Assembly (NCBI GenBank): GCA_038961845.1
Contig: CP152408.1
Location: forward strand, 3,224,001 to 3,288,000
DNA length: 64,000 nucleotides
Direction of reading: 5' to 3'
Origin: Xylophilus sp. GW821-FHT01B05
GTDB lineage: Bacteria; Pseudomonadota; Gammaproteobacteria; Burkholderiales; Burkholderiaceae_C
Below are positions 27,945-38,004 of this stretch, in pieces (the first letter of the stretch is position 1; each line of letters begins with the position of its first letter). The position numbers and the translations under genes are program-made. The notes beneath the pieces were generated by a model, which saw nothing but the letters and a program-made list of their open reading frames with translations, made no database searches and was not told where the DNA came from.

Positions 27945-28946
27945 TTACCCGGGTACGGCCACGGCAGAAAGCGCTTGTGCATCCGATGCGGGACGCCGCC
28001 GCGCAAAGCGCACCACCGTCACGCCCTTGCGCGCCTGCCGGGTCGAGGGCATGACCAGCACGCAGTCGTCATAGGGCGTGACCACCGGCCCTTCGTTGAA
28101 GCCGATCACCGTGCCCTGCTTGGGGATGGTCTCCAGGCCGGTGAAGGCTTCGGTGAAGCTGAAATGTTCGCTGTGCGCGACCACGCCGCCCGTCACCTCC
28201 AGCACCCATTGCGCGGCCGGCGCGGGCTGGCGCCAGCCCGGCAGGGCCTGGTCGCACTCGCCCGCATCCCAGCAACCGGAGGCTTCGAGAAAGCGCGCGC
28301 ACTGGTCCTGCGCCACGACCCGGCTGGCCGGATCGCCATGGAAGCCGCATTCGATCAGCAGCGAGCGCACGCCGGAGGCCTCTGGCGCAGCGAAGCGGCC
28401 GAAGTCGCGCATGCGCACGCCATCCTTGTGGCCGGCATCGACCACGATGTGCTCGGGCGCGCCCATGTGCACCGCCAGCGCCACGTTGGCCGCAGACAAA
28501 CCAGCCAGCGACAGCGGCAGGCCTGGCTCGTGCATGGAATGCAGGTCCAACAGCCAGTCGGCCTGCTCGACAAAGGGCGCCAGCTCTGCCGCGCGGCGCC
28601 GCTCCTGGGTGGAGGCATCGGCCAGGCGCTCGGGCAGCCACTGGCGGTTCATGTCTTCATCGACAAAGCGCGAGGCGTCGTGGTGGGCCGCATCGAAGCG
28701 GTCAAAGGCGGCCAGGTTGCAAAAGGCCAGCGTGAGGCTGCCACGGCGCGGCCGCAGCCCGGCCTCCAGCAGGCCCTTCAAGGCCCAGGCGCCGCACAGC
28801 TCGTTGCCGTGCACCAGCGCGGTCACCAGCACCTTGCGGCCCGGCAGGCCGGAGTCGAAACGCCAGACACCTTCAACGCCGCAGTTGCCGGCGCGCCAGG
28901 CAGAGATATCAGGGACGGGCAGGGAAAAGGCGGACACGTCATTCAT
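27945..28946 (-). CDS. Succinylglutamate desuccinylase/aspartoacylase-family hydrolase
   Basis: Zinc-dependent M14-type deacylase of 333 residues (start MNDVSAFSLPVPDIS at 28946, overlapping the Bug stop). VTALVHGNELCGAWAL gives the zinc His and Glu, and LLDLHSMHEPGLPLSL the third ligand region; RSLLIECGFHG carries the likely catalytic Glu. Such enzymes remove acyl groups from N-acyl amino acids. Encoded directly after a Bug receptor with ATGAATGA overlap, suggesting that the receptor binds its substrate. Confidence 0.83.
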   Translation of the reverse strand: MNDVSAFSLPVPDISAWRAGNCGVEGVWRFDSGLPGRKVLVTALVHGNELCGAWALKGLLEAGLRPRRGSLTLAFCNLAAFDRFDAAHHDASRFVDEDMNRQWLPERLADASTQERRRAAELAPFVEQADWLLDLHSMHEPGLPLSLAGLSAANVALAVHMGAPEHIVVDAGHKDGVRMRDFGRFAAPEASGVRSLLIECGFHGDPASRVVAQDQCARFLEASGCWDAGECDQALPGWRQPAPAAQWVLEVTGGVVAHSEHFSFTEAFTGLETIPKQGTVIGFNEGPVVTPYDDCVLVMPSTRQARKGVTVVRFARRRPASDAQALSAVAVPG

Positions 28947-29919
28947 CCTTGATGTCGGCAAATTGCACGATGCTTTTGTACTTGGCTGTCTCCGCGACCA
29001 GGAAGGCCTGCAGGTCGGGCTGCGCGTTTTGCACGACGGAGCCGGCGGCTTCCATCTTCTTGCGGAACTCGGCCGACTTCAGGGATTCGGCCAGTGCCGT
29101 CTTCAGGCGCGTGGCCACGCCTTCGGGCAGGTTCGCGGGCGCCAGCAGCATGAACCAGACGTTGACGTCCACGCCCTTCAGCGCCGGGGTTTCGGCCAGG
29201 GCCGGGATGTCGGGCGTGACCGGCGAGCGCTGGACCTCGGTCGTGCCGATGGCCACCACCTTGCCGCTGCGGATCTGCGGCAGTGCGCTGGACAGCACAT
29301 AGACACCGATATCCAGCGTGCCGCCCAGCAGATCGGTGGTGAGCGGCCCGGTGCCGCGATAGGGAATGTGCGTCATGAAAATGCCGGCCTGCTGCTTGAC
29401 CATTTCACCGGCCACGTGCAGCGAGGTGCCCACGCCTGAGCTGCCATAGGTCACGCGCCCGGGCTTGCTCTTGGCAATGCGGACCAGGTCGGCGGTGTTC
29501 TTGATGCCGCTGGCCTCCGACGCCACCAGGATCAGCGGCTGCGTGGCCACCAGCCCGATCGGCGTGAAATCCTTCTGCGTGTAGTGGACCGACTTCTTCA
29601 CCAACGCATTGATGGCGACCTCGTTGTTGGCACCCAGCAGCAGCGTGTAGCCGTCTGGTGCCGCCTTGGCCACCTTCTGCGCACCGATGGAGCCGCCGGC
29701 ACCGCCGGCGTTCTCAATAATCACCGGCTGGCCCAGGCGCGGCGCCAGCTCTTGCGCCAGGGTGCGCGCCACCATATCGGTGCTGCCGCCGGGCGGGTAG
29801 CCGACCACCAGCGTGACCGTGCGCTGCGGGTAACTGGCGGCTTGCGCCAAAGCCGGTGCGGCGCTCACCAGCAAACAGGCGCTGAAGACGGCGTGGCAGG
29901 CCCAGGAGATTGTTTTCAT
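28939..29919 (-). CDS. Bug/TctC-family periplasmic solute-binding protein
   Basis: Third Bug receptor, 326 residues, with a Sec signal peptide (MKTISWACHAVFSACLLVSA, cleaved near AQAASYPQ). Family motifs are VTLVVGYPPGGSTDMVARTLAQEL, IENAGGAGGSIGAQ and YGSSGVGTSLHVAGEMV. It is the first gene of a two-gene operon with the aspartoacylase-like hydrolase, which suggests an N-acyl amino acid or similar ligand. Confidence 0.93.
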   Translation of the reverse strand: MKTISWACHAVFSACLLVSAAPALAQAASYPQRTVTLVVGYPPGGSTDMVARTLAQELAPRLGQPVIIENAGGAGGSIGAQKVAKAAPDGYTLLLGANNEVAINALVKKSVHYTQKDFTPIGLVATQPLILVASEASGIKNTADLVRIAKSKPGRVTYGSSGVGTSLHVAGEMVKQQAGIFMTHIPYRGTGPLTTDLLGGTLDIGVYVLSSALPQIRSGKVVAIGTTEVQRSPVTPDIPALAETPALKGVDVNVWFMLLAPANLPEGVATRLKTALAESLKSAEFRKKMEAAGSVVQNAQPDLQAFLVAETAKYKSIVQFADIKDE

Positions 29920-30075
29920 CGCGATACCTCGTGAAGTGGTGCCGGCATTCTGGGAGTTGGGCGCCCCGTGCCTGGTGCTGAAATGGCACGGGCTTGTGCT
30001 ATTTCACCGTATGCGTCAGACCAGCCCAACGAGATAGCCGTGCTCAAACGCTGGAAGTTCAGCTGAGGGCATGGC

Positions 30076-31017
30076 TCATTTCAGGTGAGGCGGCATCCAC
30101 GGTGGTCCATTGCGAAATGCGTTCTCCATGAACCTCAAGAACGCAGCTGTCTTGTGGGGCGTGAACTTGATAGACGGTCGAACGATATAGATTGCTGACT
30201 TCGTATCGAACGTCCATCCGCGAATGATTCGCACGAGCCGACCCGCTGCGATGTCCTTGGCCACCAGCCAGTTACTTGAGCCGAGTATTCCCATACCGCT
30301 GCGGGCGGCATCGAGAAGGGCTTCACCTTCATTGCTGACGAAGGCGCTCTTGACACTGACCGTCTCCCTCGTTTCTCCGCGCATGAGATGCCAAGCGGGA
30401 TAGCTGTTCAAGCCCGTATGCCCGAGACAGCTGTGCTTGCTGAGTTCTGACGGATGCCGGGGCTCACCGGCTCTTGCGAGGTACGCCGGAGAGGCACTCA
30501 GAATCCGGCTTTGGTCGCACAGTCGACTGGCCACTAGCCGGCTGTCTTCCAGCGTCCCGGCACGAACACACACATCGAATCCACCCGCAATGACGTCCAC
30601 ATAGGTTTCTGAATACTCGGCGTGGACCGTCAAGCCGGGGTGTTTGCTCGCGAAATCGACCATGAGTGGGCTCAGCCACATGCGGCCCAAAGCGCCAGGA
30701 AGCGACACGCGCAGTATCCCGGTCGCGTTCATTGAGTGTTGAGTCGCCTCCTGCTCTGCCACCTCAAGTACGTGCGCTGCGAACTTGACGCGCTCCAGGA
30801 AGGCATTGCCTGCCTCCGTCAGCCTCACCCGGCGGGTAGACCGTTCGATAAGCCTCACCCCGAGCCTGGCCTCGAGAGAGGCCATGCGCTTGGACATGAC
30901 GGACGGATGACGAGACAGGCGGTCTGCAGCCTCTGTGAAGGAGCCCGTCTCAGCGATGGCCACGAATGCTGCGAATTCGTCGGAATGTTGCGCCTCAAAA
31001 ATGGATGGGGCCGTCAC
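30076..31017 (-). CDS. LysR-family transcriptional regulator
   Basis: LysR regulator of 313 residues with a GTG start at 31017. The N-terminal winged helix (FAAFVAIAETGSFTEAADRLSRHPSVMSKRMASLEARLGVRLIERSTRRVRLTEAG) is complete; the rest is the periplasmic-binding-protein-like effector domain. Divergent from the PhzF-RidA-SDR genes, which it probably controls. Base composition looks somewhat less GC-rich than in flanking genes. Confidence 0.92.
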   Translation of the reverse strand: MTAPSIFEAQHSDEFAAFVAIAETGSFTEAADRLSRHPSVMSKRMASLEARLGVRLIERSTRRVRLTEAGNAFLERVKFAAHVLEVAEQEATQHSMNATGILRVSLPGALGRMWLSPLMVDFASKHPGLTVHAEYSETYVDVIAGGFDVCVRAGTLEDSRLVASRLCDQSRILSASPAYLARAGEPRHPSELSKHSCLGHTGLNSYPAWHLMRGETRETVSVKSAFVSNEGEALLDAARSGMGILGSSNWLVAKDIAAGRLVRIIRGWTFDTKSAIYIVRPSIKFTPHKTAAFLRFMENAFRNGPPWMPPHLK

Positions 31018-31189
31018 AAGTCTGCCTGTGGATGATGGTTTCCGATTTTAGAGTGTGGCACCCAAGATGCTCCTTGATGCATCAATGTGATGTGCTGTGT
31101 GCAGCAATAAAACGGCGTGCCTGGTTAGAGTTAAGGCCAAGGGCAACGCTTCCTCGCCGGCCCTCAACTGCACGCAACACACGGCTCAA

Positions 31190-32068
31190 ATGAACAAGCA
31201 TTTCAAGGTGATCGACGTTTTTACGGATGTTCCATTCAAAGGGAATCCAGTTGCCGTTGTCTTTGATGCCGATGGCTTGAGCGGCGACCAAATGCAGGGC
31301 ATCGCGAACTGGACAAACCTTTCAGAGACGACGTTCGTGATGCGCCCCACCAGTCCTGAGGCCGACTACAAGGTTCGAATCTTTTCACCCACGGTGGAAC
31401 TTCCTTTTGCGGGTCATCCGACCATTGGGGTTGCACATGCCGTTCTCGAAACCGGAATCTGCTCAGCGCGCAATGGGCAATTGGTGCAGGAGTGCGGTGT
31501 TGGCCTGGTGAAGCTGAAGGTCAACGAAACCGACCCGATTGGCCGCAGCATCTTTTTTGACCTTCCGGCCGCCGCCTTCAATACTCTCGGTGACCAAGAT
31601 TTCGAGGCAGTGACGGACATCCTCGGAATCCCGCGCTCCAGCATCCTTCACGCTGAATGGGTGAGTGTTGGCCCAAGCTTCATCGTTGTGCAGTTGCCAA
31701 CGGCCGACCAGACGCTTCAACTGCAGCCCAAGCTGGATATGTTGTGGGAGTTCAGCAAGGCCATGGGCATCGTCGGCTTCGTCGTGTTTGGTCTCCACAC
31801 CGACCGCCCTGACGCAACCATCGAATCGCGGGCGTTCTTTCCCATTCTGGGTATCAATGAGGACCCCGTCTGCGGCAGCGGAAACGGCGCCATCGCTGCA
31901 TTCATTCACAAGACCGGCCAAACGGAGACCTTTGGGCGTTCGTACGTCAGCACCCAAGGCGTCATGGTGGGACGCGCTGGTCGCATCTCCGTAAACATCG
32001 GCACCGATGGGGCAGTGCAAATCGGCGGCCAATCCATGACCTGCCTGGACGGCACCATCAACACCTGA
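31190..32068 (+). CDS. PhzF-family isomerase/epimerase-like protein
   Basis: PhzF-fold protein of 292 residues, start MNKHFKVIDVFTDVPFKGNPVAVVFDADGL. It has the catalytic glutamate region WTNLSETTFV and the second-lobe motif DPVCGSGNGAIAAF. Members include trans-2,3-dihydro-3-hydroxyanthranilate isomerase, but most are of unknown function. Followed 14 bp later by ridA; with ridA and an SDR gene it may form a small amine- or imine-handling pathway. Confidence 0.88.
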   Translation: MNKHFKVIDVFTDVPFKGNPVAVVFDADGLSGDQMQGIANWTNLSETTFVMRPTSPEADYKVRIFSPTVELPFAGHPTIGVAHAVLETGICSARNGQLVQECGVGLVKLKVNETDPIGRSIFFDLPAAAFNTLGDQDFEAVTDILGIPRSSILHAEWVSVGPSFIVVQLPTADQTLQLQPKLDMLWEFSKAMGIVGFVVFGLHTDRPDATIESRAFFPILGINEDPVCGSGNGAIAAFIHKTGQTETFGRSYVSTQGVMVGRAGRISVNIGTDGAVQIGGQSMTCLDGTINT

Positions 32069-32082
32069 ACGGAAACACGATC

Positions 32083-32469
32083 ATGAAAACAATCATCACC
32101 ACGGAACAAGCTCCAAAGGCTCTGGGCGCCTACTCCCAGGGCGTCGTCACCGGCGACTTTGTCTACACCTCTGGTCAGATTGGCATCGCCCCTCAGTCGA
32201 TGAAGCTTGTTGAGGGTGTGGAAGCGCAAATTCGCCAAACGCTCACGAACTTGAAGGCCATCGTCGAAGCGGGCGGCGGAAGTCTTGCCGACGTCATCAA
32301 GCTGAGTGTCTTCCTCATCGAAAAGGACTCTTGGGCGCTCGTCAACAAGGTGATGGGTGAGTTCTTCACTGCACCGTTTCCAGCGCGCACGGCATTGGGC
32401 GTGGCCTGGCTCCCCCTTGGAGCAGAGGTAGAAATCGAGGCCATCGTACGTTTGGCGTCCAACGCTTGA
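32083..32469 (+). CDS. RidA-family enamine/imine deaminase
   Basis: YjgF/RidA family protein of 128 residues that hydrolyses reactive enamines and imines left by PLP enzymes. Typical segments are KALGAYSQGVVTGDFVYTSGQIG, IRQTLTNLKAIVEAGG and FPARTALGVAWLPLGAEVEIEAIV, with Arg in PARTALG the expected carboxylate-binding residue. Forms an operon with the PhzF and SDR genes. Confidence 0.92.
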   Translation: MKTIITTEQAPKALGAYSQGVVTGDFVYTSGQIGIAPQSMKLVEGVEAQIRQTLTNLKAIVEAGGGSLADVIKLSVFLIEKDSWALVNKVMGEFFTAPFPARTALGVAWLPLGAEVEIEAIVRLASNA

Positions 32470-32523
32470 ATCGCCTTTTTCAACATCTGAAGATTGCGGC
32501 CTAACGGCTGCTGGAGAAGATTC

Positions 32524-33306
32524 ATGAACATCCGTCTCGATGGCCGCGTAGCCCTTATCACTGGCGGCAGCAGCGGATTGGGCTTCGCCATGGCCCAGGA
32601 ATTTCTCACCAACGGAGCCAAGGTCGCCATCGTCGCGCGAGGCGCAGAGGCACTGACGGTCGCGGTGGAGCAACTCGATGCGTGCTCGCAAGGCAACGTT
32701 GTTGGCTTTGTGGCCGATGTGGCAACCGCAGAAGGCACCCAGCATGCATTTGATGCAACCGTGAAAGCATTCGGTCAGGTCGACGTCCTGGTCAACAACG
32801 CGGGAAAGGCCCAGACGGGCTCGTTCGAAGAGGCGTCGGACGAGATCTGGCAGGCGGACATCGACCTCAAACTGTTCGCAGCCATCCGGCTGTCCAGGCT
32901 GGCATTGCCAGGTATGAAGCAGCGGAAGTGGGGACGCATCATCAACGTTCTCAATACGCAGGCCAAGGCACCGAAGGCAAATAGCGCACCGACCTCCGTC
33001 ACCCGTGCGGCAGGCATGGCGCTTACCAAGGTGCTTGCAAACGAAGGTGCGCCGTACAACGTGCTGGTGAACTCACTACTTGTCGGCCTGATTGAGAGCG
33101 ACCAGTGGAAGCGCCTCTACGACAAGAGTGCCAAGGACAAGCGCTATTCCGAGTTTCTTCAAGACTTGGGTGGCGCGGTTCCGCTGGGCCGAATTGGCAA
33201 GGCAGAGGAGTTCGCCAGCCTGGCAGCGTTCTTGGCATCCGAGGCCGGTGGCTTCGTCACCGGGACAGCCATCAATGTCGATGGCGGTCAAAGCCCCGTC
33301 GTTTGA
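32524..33306 (+). CDS. Short-chain dehydrogenase/reductase-like protein lacking the catalytic Tyr/Lys
   Basis: SDR-fold protein of 260 residues, start MNIRLDGRVALITGGSSGLG. The cofactor-binding TGGSSGLG, NNAG (91-94) and C-terminal FVTGTAINVDGGQS are intact. At the place of the catalytic Ser and YxxxK the protein has NVLNTQAKAP and TSVTRAAG, so Tyr is replaced by Thr157 and Lys by Arg161. It may bind NAD(P) without ordinary SDR catalysis, or use a different mechanism. Last gene of the PhzF-RidA-SDR operon. Confidence 0.85.
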   Translation: MNIRLDGRVALITGGSSGLGFAMAQEFLTNGAKVAIVARGAEALTVAVEQLDACSQGNVVGFVADVATAEGTQHAFDATVKAFGQVDVLVNNAGKAQTGSFEEASDEIWQADIDLKLFAAIRLSRLALPGMKQRKWGRIINVLNTQAKAPKANSAPTSVTRAAGMALTKVLANEGAPYNVLVNSLLVGLIESDQWKRLYDKSAKDKRYSEFLQDLGGAVPLGRIGKAEEFASLAAFLASEAGGFVTGTAINVDGGQSPVV

Positions 33307-33399
33307 GCATGACTGAAGACATAGCCCTGAAGGTCGAGCTGCACATAGCGACATGCATTTCACCGCGACATGCCTCCTTTGGGTTGGTAGCACGCCAAT

Positions 33400-33466
33400 A
33401 CTACAAAATAGATAGCTAATAGCCCAGGCCACAACTGGGCTAGAGGCATGTTTGACCAATATTTTC
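33400..33466 (+). repeat. Dispersed palindromic repeat, copy C
   Basis: Reads AAATAGATAGCTAATAGCCC, then AACTGGGCTAGAGGCATGTT and a TTTTC end. The GCCCAG/CTGGGC arms can pair. Lies between the convergent SDR and LysR genes. Confidence 0.8.
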
Positions 33467-33488
33467 AGAGGCAGCGAGCAAAACCTGC

Positions 33489-34379
33489 TCAGCCCGCCAA
33501 CGCCCGCCACACGGCCTCTGCCGCCACGCTCAGGCGGCGCTTGGGGCGGTACAGGCGCACCTCGAAGTGGATCTCCATCTGCTTGCCGCCGGCCACGGCA
33601 AACTGCCCGCTCTGGCAGGCGCCGTGCCCCAGGGACCAGGGCAGCCAGGCCACGCCCAGCCCGCGGTCCACGTACTCGTATTGCGCGTCGGCCGAATCGC
33701 ATTCCAGCCGGCGCTGCAGTTGCGGCGCGGCCGGGTGGTTGGCCAGGTGGTCTTCCAGCAGGCGCCCCATGGCCAGCGTGGTGGGGTAGGCCAGAAAAGG
33801 CGTCGGCCCGGCATCAGACAGCTGGAACAAGGGCCGCCCCTGCACGTCGGCGCGCGACATGGGCACCAGGCGGTCGGTGGCCACCGTGACGTGCACAAAG
33901 CGCCGGGCGTCGAGCTTCACCGCCAGCACGCTGTGGTGGTAGATCAGCGCGAAGTCGACCTCGCCCTGCTCCAGCATGGCGGCGGCGTTGGCCAGGTTGT
34001 TGGTCTTGATGCACAGCTCTGCCCCTTGCAGCGCCGGCTGCAGCCGCGCCAGCCAGTCTGGCAACAGGGTGCGCGCCAGCGTGCGGCCGGTGGTCAGGGT
34101 GACCGTGCCGGCCTGCTGGCCGGCGGCCACATGCAGGGTTTCGCGCACGCCTTGCAGGCCGCGCAGCGTGGCCTCGGCGGATTCCAGCAGGGCCTCGCCG
34201 GCGGCGGTGAGGCGGATGGGCGTGCCGCTGCGCTCGATCAGCGGCGTGCCGGCCCAGGCCTCCAATGCCTTGATGCGCCGGCCAAAGGCGGGATGGGTGA
34301 CATGGCGCAGCTCCGCGGCGCGGGTGAAGCTGCGCGTGTGCGCCAGCTCCAAAAAATCCTCAAGCCACTTGAGCTGCAC
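33489..34379 (-). CDS. LysR-family transcriptional regulator
   Basis: LysR regulator of 296 residues with the N-terminal helix-turn-helix MQLKWLEDFLELAHTRSFTRAAELRHVTHPAFGRRIKALEAW and an effector domain from about residue 90. It starts six bases after the upstream VOC gene ends, in the same direction, so it could be transcribed with the propionate operon or from its own promoter. Target unknown. Confidence 0.9.
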   Translation of the reverse strand: MQLKWLEDFLELAHTRSFTRAAELRHVTHPAFGRRIKALEAWAGTPLIERSGTPIRLTAAGEALLESAEATLRGLQGVRETLHVAAGQQAGTVTLTTGRTLARTLLPDWLARLQPALQGAELCIKTNNLANAAAMLEQGEVDFALIYHHSVLAVKLDARRFVHVTVATDRLVPMSRADVQGRPLFQLSDAGPTPFLAYPTTLAMGRLLEDHLANHPAAPQLQRRLECDSADAQYEYVDRGLGVAWLPWSLGHGACQSGQFAVAGGKQMEIHFEVRLYRPKRRLSVAAEAVWRALAG

Positions 34380-34385
34380 GCCGCG

Positions 34386-34870
<485 letters not shown>

Positions 34871-34874
<4 letters not shown>

Positions 34875-35893
34875 GCTTCGGTCACCGCCGTGTGACGCTG
34901 GTTCAGGCCCAGCTTGCGCAGCAGTTGCACGTCGGCTTCCACATCGGGGTTGCCGGTGACCAGCAGCTTGTCGCCGTAGAAGATGGAGTTGGCGCCGGCC
35001 ATGAAGCACAGCGCCTGCACGGCCTCGCCCATTTGCTGGCGGCCGGCGGACAGGCGCACGCGCGCCTTGGGCATGGTGATGCGCGCCACGGCGATCACGC
35101 GCACAAAGTCGAACGGGTCGATCGGATCGCTGTCGGCCAGCGGCGTGCCGGGCACGCGCACCAGGCTGTTGATCGGCACGGATTCCGGATAGGGCTGCAG
35201 GTTGGCCAGTTGCGCGATCAGGCCGGCGCGGTGCACCGGCGCCTCGCCCATGCCGACGATGCCGCCGCAGCACACGCTGATGCCGGCGCTGCGCACATGC
35301 TGCAGGGTGTCGAGCCGGTCCTGGTAGGCGCGCGTGCTGACCACGTCGGTGTAGTACTCGGGCGCGGTGTCCAGGTTGTGGTTGTAGTAGTCCAGGCCCG
35401 CATCGCGCAGCGCCAGCGCCTGGTGCGATTCGAGCATGCCCAGCGTGGCGCAGGTCTGCATGCCCAGGCCTTTGACGGCGCCGATCAACGCCGCCACCTT
35501 CTCGATGTCGCGGTCCTTGGGCGCGCGCCAGGCGGCGCCCATGCAGAAGCGGGTGGCGCCGGCGTCTTTGGCGGCCTGGGCGGCGCGGACTACCTCGTCG
35601 ACCTCCATCAGCTTTTGCGCCTTGACGCCGGTGTCGAACTCGGACGACTGCGGGCAGTAGCCGCAGTTCTCCGGGCAGCCGCCGGTCTTGACCGACAGCA
35701 GCGTGGCCAGCTCGATATCGCCCGCGGGCCAGTGCTGGCGGTGCACCGTCTGCGCCTGGAACACCAGATCCAGCAGCGGTTTATCCAGCAGCGCCTGCAC
35801 CGCCTCGACCGGCCAGGGGCCGGCGGGGGCCACCAGCTTGGGCGGCCGGTGCAGGGTTACGGCCTGCACGTCTTGAAGATCCACTGCACTCAT
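34871..35893 (-). CDS. bioB: Biotin synthase BioB
   Basis: Radical SAM enzyme that inserts sulfur into dethiobiotin. The 340-residue protein has the [4Fe-4S] CxxxCxxC motif in [43 protein letters not shown] and the C-terminal [13 protein letters not shown]. The start overlaps the pccA stop by one base (TAATG), so it is coupled to the biotin-dependent carboxylase; co-production of enzyme and cofactor is a sensible reading. Confidence 0.97.
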
Positions 35894-37944
35894 TACGCAA
35901 ACTCCATGATGACTTGGTCGACAGACAGCGATTCTCCCTTGCCTGCGACCACCTTGCCCACCACACCGTCCTGGGTGGCAAACAGGATGTTCTCCATCTT
36001 CATGGCCTCGATCACGGCCAGCTTCTCGCCGGCCTGCACCTTCTGGCCGGGCTGCACCGCCACGTCCACCAGCAAGCCGGGCATGGGCGAGAGCAGGAAC
36101 TTGCTCAGGTCTGGCGGCGCCTTGTAGGGCATCAGCTGGTGCAGGCGCGCGCCCAGCGGCGACAGCACCATGGCCTCGATCTGGGTGCCGTTGTGCTGGA
36201 TGCGCATGGCCAGCGGGTTCTTTTGCGTGCCGCGCTCGATCTGCGCAACAAAAGGCTTGTCGTTGCAGATGCCCTGCACCCGCAGTTGGCCCATGCCGGC
36301 GCCGCTATCTATCTTGTAGCTAAAAGCCCCCGCCTGCACTACGCTAGCGCCTGTTTTTCCATGAAAGTCGGTTACCGACACCGGCGTGTAGACGTTCTTG
36401 CCCTCGGCCCCCAGCGTGACCACCACGAACTGCTCACCGATCTTCACGCCGTGCCCCGCCAGTTGCCCGCTGATGCCCGAGGCGCGCGCGCGGCTGCGGC
36501 GGTGCATGTAGGCGGCCAGGGCCACCAGAAAGTCGGGGTCGTCGTGCACCACGTCCTCGGCACGGAAGCCGTGGGCGTAGTGCTCGGCGATGAAGCCGGT
36601 GTTGAAGTCACCCGCTGCAAATTTGGGGTGCGCCAGCAGCGCGGCCTGGAACGGGATGTTGCTGCTGATGCCCCGGATCACAAAGCCATTGAGCGCCTCG
36701 CGCATCTTGGCGATGGCGTGCGCGCGGTCGGTGCCGTGCACGATGAGCTTGGCGATCATCGAGTCGTAGTACATCGGGATCTCGCCGCCTTCGTACACGC
36801 CGGTGTCCACCCGCGTGCCGTGCCAGTGCTGGGTGTCGGCCGCAAACATGGTCTGCTCTGGCGGCTGGAAGCGCACCAGCCGGCCGGTGCTGGGCAAGAA
36901 GCTGCGGAACGGGTCTTCGGCATTGATGCGGCACTCAATGGCCCAGCCATCGCGCTTGACCTGTGCCTGCGTCAAGGGCAGCGGCTCGCCGGCGGCGACG
37001 CGGATCATCAGCTCCACCAGGTCCAGCCCGGTAATGCATTCGGTCACCGGGTGCTCTACCTGCAGGCGCGTGTTCATCTCCAGAAAGTAAAAGCTCTGGT
37101 CCTTGCCCACCACGAACTCGACCGTGCCCGCGCTCTGGTACTTCACCGCCTTGGCCAGCGCCACCGCCTGCTCGCCCATGGCACGGCGCGTGGCGTCGCT
37201 GATGAAGGGCGAAGGCGCCTCTTCGATCACCTTCTGGTGCCGGCGCTGGATGGAGCATTCGCGCTCGTTCAGGTAGATCACATTGCCGTGCGAGTCGCCC
37301 AGCAGTTGAATCTCGATATGGCGCGGCTCTTCGACAAACTTCTCGATGAACACGCGGTCGTCGCCAAAGCTGTTGCGCGCCTCATTGCGGCAACTGGTGA
37401 AGCCCTCGAAGGCTTCCTTGTCGTTGAAGGCCACGCGCAAGCCCTTGCCACCGCCGCCCGCGCTGGCCTTGATCATCACCGGGTAGCCGATGCCCTTGGC
37501 GATTTCCACCGCCTTCTCAGCGGTTTCAATCGCGTCGTTGACACCAGGAATGCAATTGACGCCTGCAGCGCCGGCCAGCTTCTTGGACTCGATCTTGTCG
37601 CCCATGGCGGCAATCGAATAGTGCTTGGGGCCGATGAAGACGATGCCCTCTTCTTCCACCCGTTTGGCAAAGCCCGCGTTCTCGCTCAGAAAACCATAGC
37701 CTGGGTGCACCGCCTCAGCGCCGGTCTGCTTGCAGGCCGCAATGATCTTGTCGGCCTGCAGGTAGCTGTCGCGGCTGGGGGCGGCGCCGATGTGCACGGC
37801 CTCGTCGGCCAGCTCTACATGGCGGGCGTCGCGGTCGGCGTCGGAATAAACGGCGACCGTGGCAATGCCCATCTTCTTGGCCGTGAGGATGACGCGGCAG
37901 GCGATTTCGCCCCGATTTGCGATCAGAATTTTCTTGAACATCAT
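35893..37944 (-). CDS. pccA: Propionyl-CoA carboxylase alpha subunit (biotin carboxylase + BCCP)
   Basis: 683-residue subunit that carboxylates biotin with ATP and bicarbonate. It has [14 protein letters not shown], the ATP-grasp glycine loop [23 protein letters not shown] lysine region ([11 protein letters not shown]), and the C-terminal biotinyl domain with [10 protein letters not shown], where the Lys is biotinylated. [21 protein letters not shown] is typical of propionyl/methylcrotonyl carboxylases. Residues about 526-547 are encoded by a copy of a dispersed palindromic repeat. The partner pccB lies upstream, separated by inserted genes; bioB follows. Confidence 0.95.
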   Translation of the reverse strand: MMFKKILIANRGEIACRVILTAKKMGIATVAVYSDADRDARHVELADEAVHIGAAPSRDSYLQADKIIAACKQTGAEAVHPGYGFLSENAGFAKRVEEEGIVFIGPKHYSIAAMGDKIESKKLAGAAGVNCIPGVNDAIETAEKAVEIAKGIGYPVMIKASAGGGGKGLRVAFNDKEAFEGFTSCRNEARNSFGDDRVFIEKFVEEPRHIEIQLLGDSHGNVIYLNERECSIQRRHQKVIEEAPSPFISDATRRAMGEQAVALAKAVKYQSAGTVEFVVGKDQSFYFLEMNTRLQVEHPVTECITGLDLVELMIRVAAGEPLPLTQAQVKRDGWAIECRINAEDPFRSFLPSTGRLVRFQPPEQTMFAADTQHWHGTRVDTGVYEGGEIPMYYDSMIAKLIVHGTDRAHAIAKMREALNGFVIRGISSNIPFQAALLAHPKFAAGDFNTGFIAEHYAHGFRAEDVVHDDPDFLVALAAYMHRRSRARASGISGQLAGHGVKIGEQFVVVTLGAEGKNVYTPVSVTDFHGKTGASVVQAGAFSYKIDSGAGMGQLRVQGICNDKPFVAQIERGTQKNPLAMRIQHNGTQIEAMVLSPLGARLHQLMPYKAPPDLSKFLLSPMPGLLVDVAVQPGQKVQAGEKLAVIEAMKMENILFATQDGVVGKVVAGKGESLSVDQVIMEFA
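36305..36367 (+). repeat. Dispersed palindromic repeat, copy D, inside pccA
   Basis: Plus strand reads TTGTAGCTAAAAGCCCCCGC, then CACTACGCTAGCGCCTGTTT and TCCATGAAA. It aligns over about 55 bp with copy C (TAGCTAATAGCCC ... CTGGGCTAGAGGCATGTTT). It lies in frame in pccA and encodes roughly [18 protein letters not shown] in the linker or BT domain before the biotinyl domain. Confidence 0.65.
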
Positions 37945-38004
37945 GAAGCTCTCATTGGTTGTCGACGAGGAGCAGCGTGCGCTGCTCGCGAAGATAAAAG
38001 TTCA

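Noticed and set aside
30076..33306. LysR-PhzF-RidA-SDR cluster as a clear horizontally acquired island
   Set aside because: It looks slightly lower in GC than its surroundings, but no integrase, tRNA or direct-repeat boundary was seen; the evidence is too weak.
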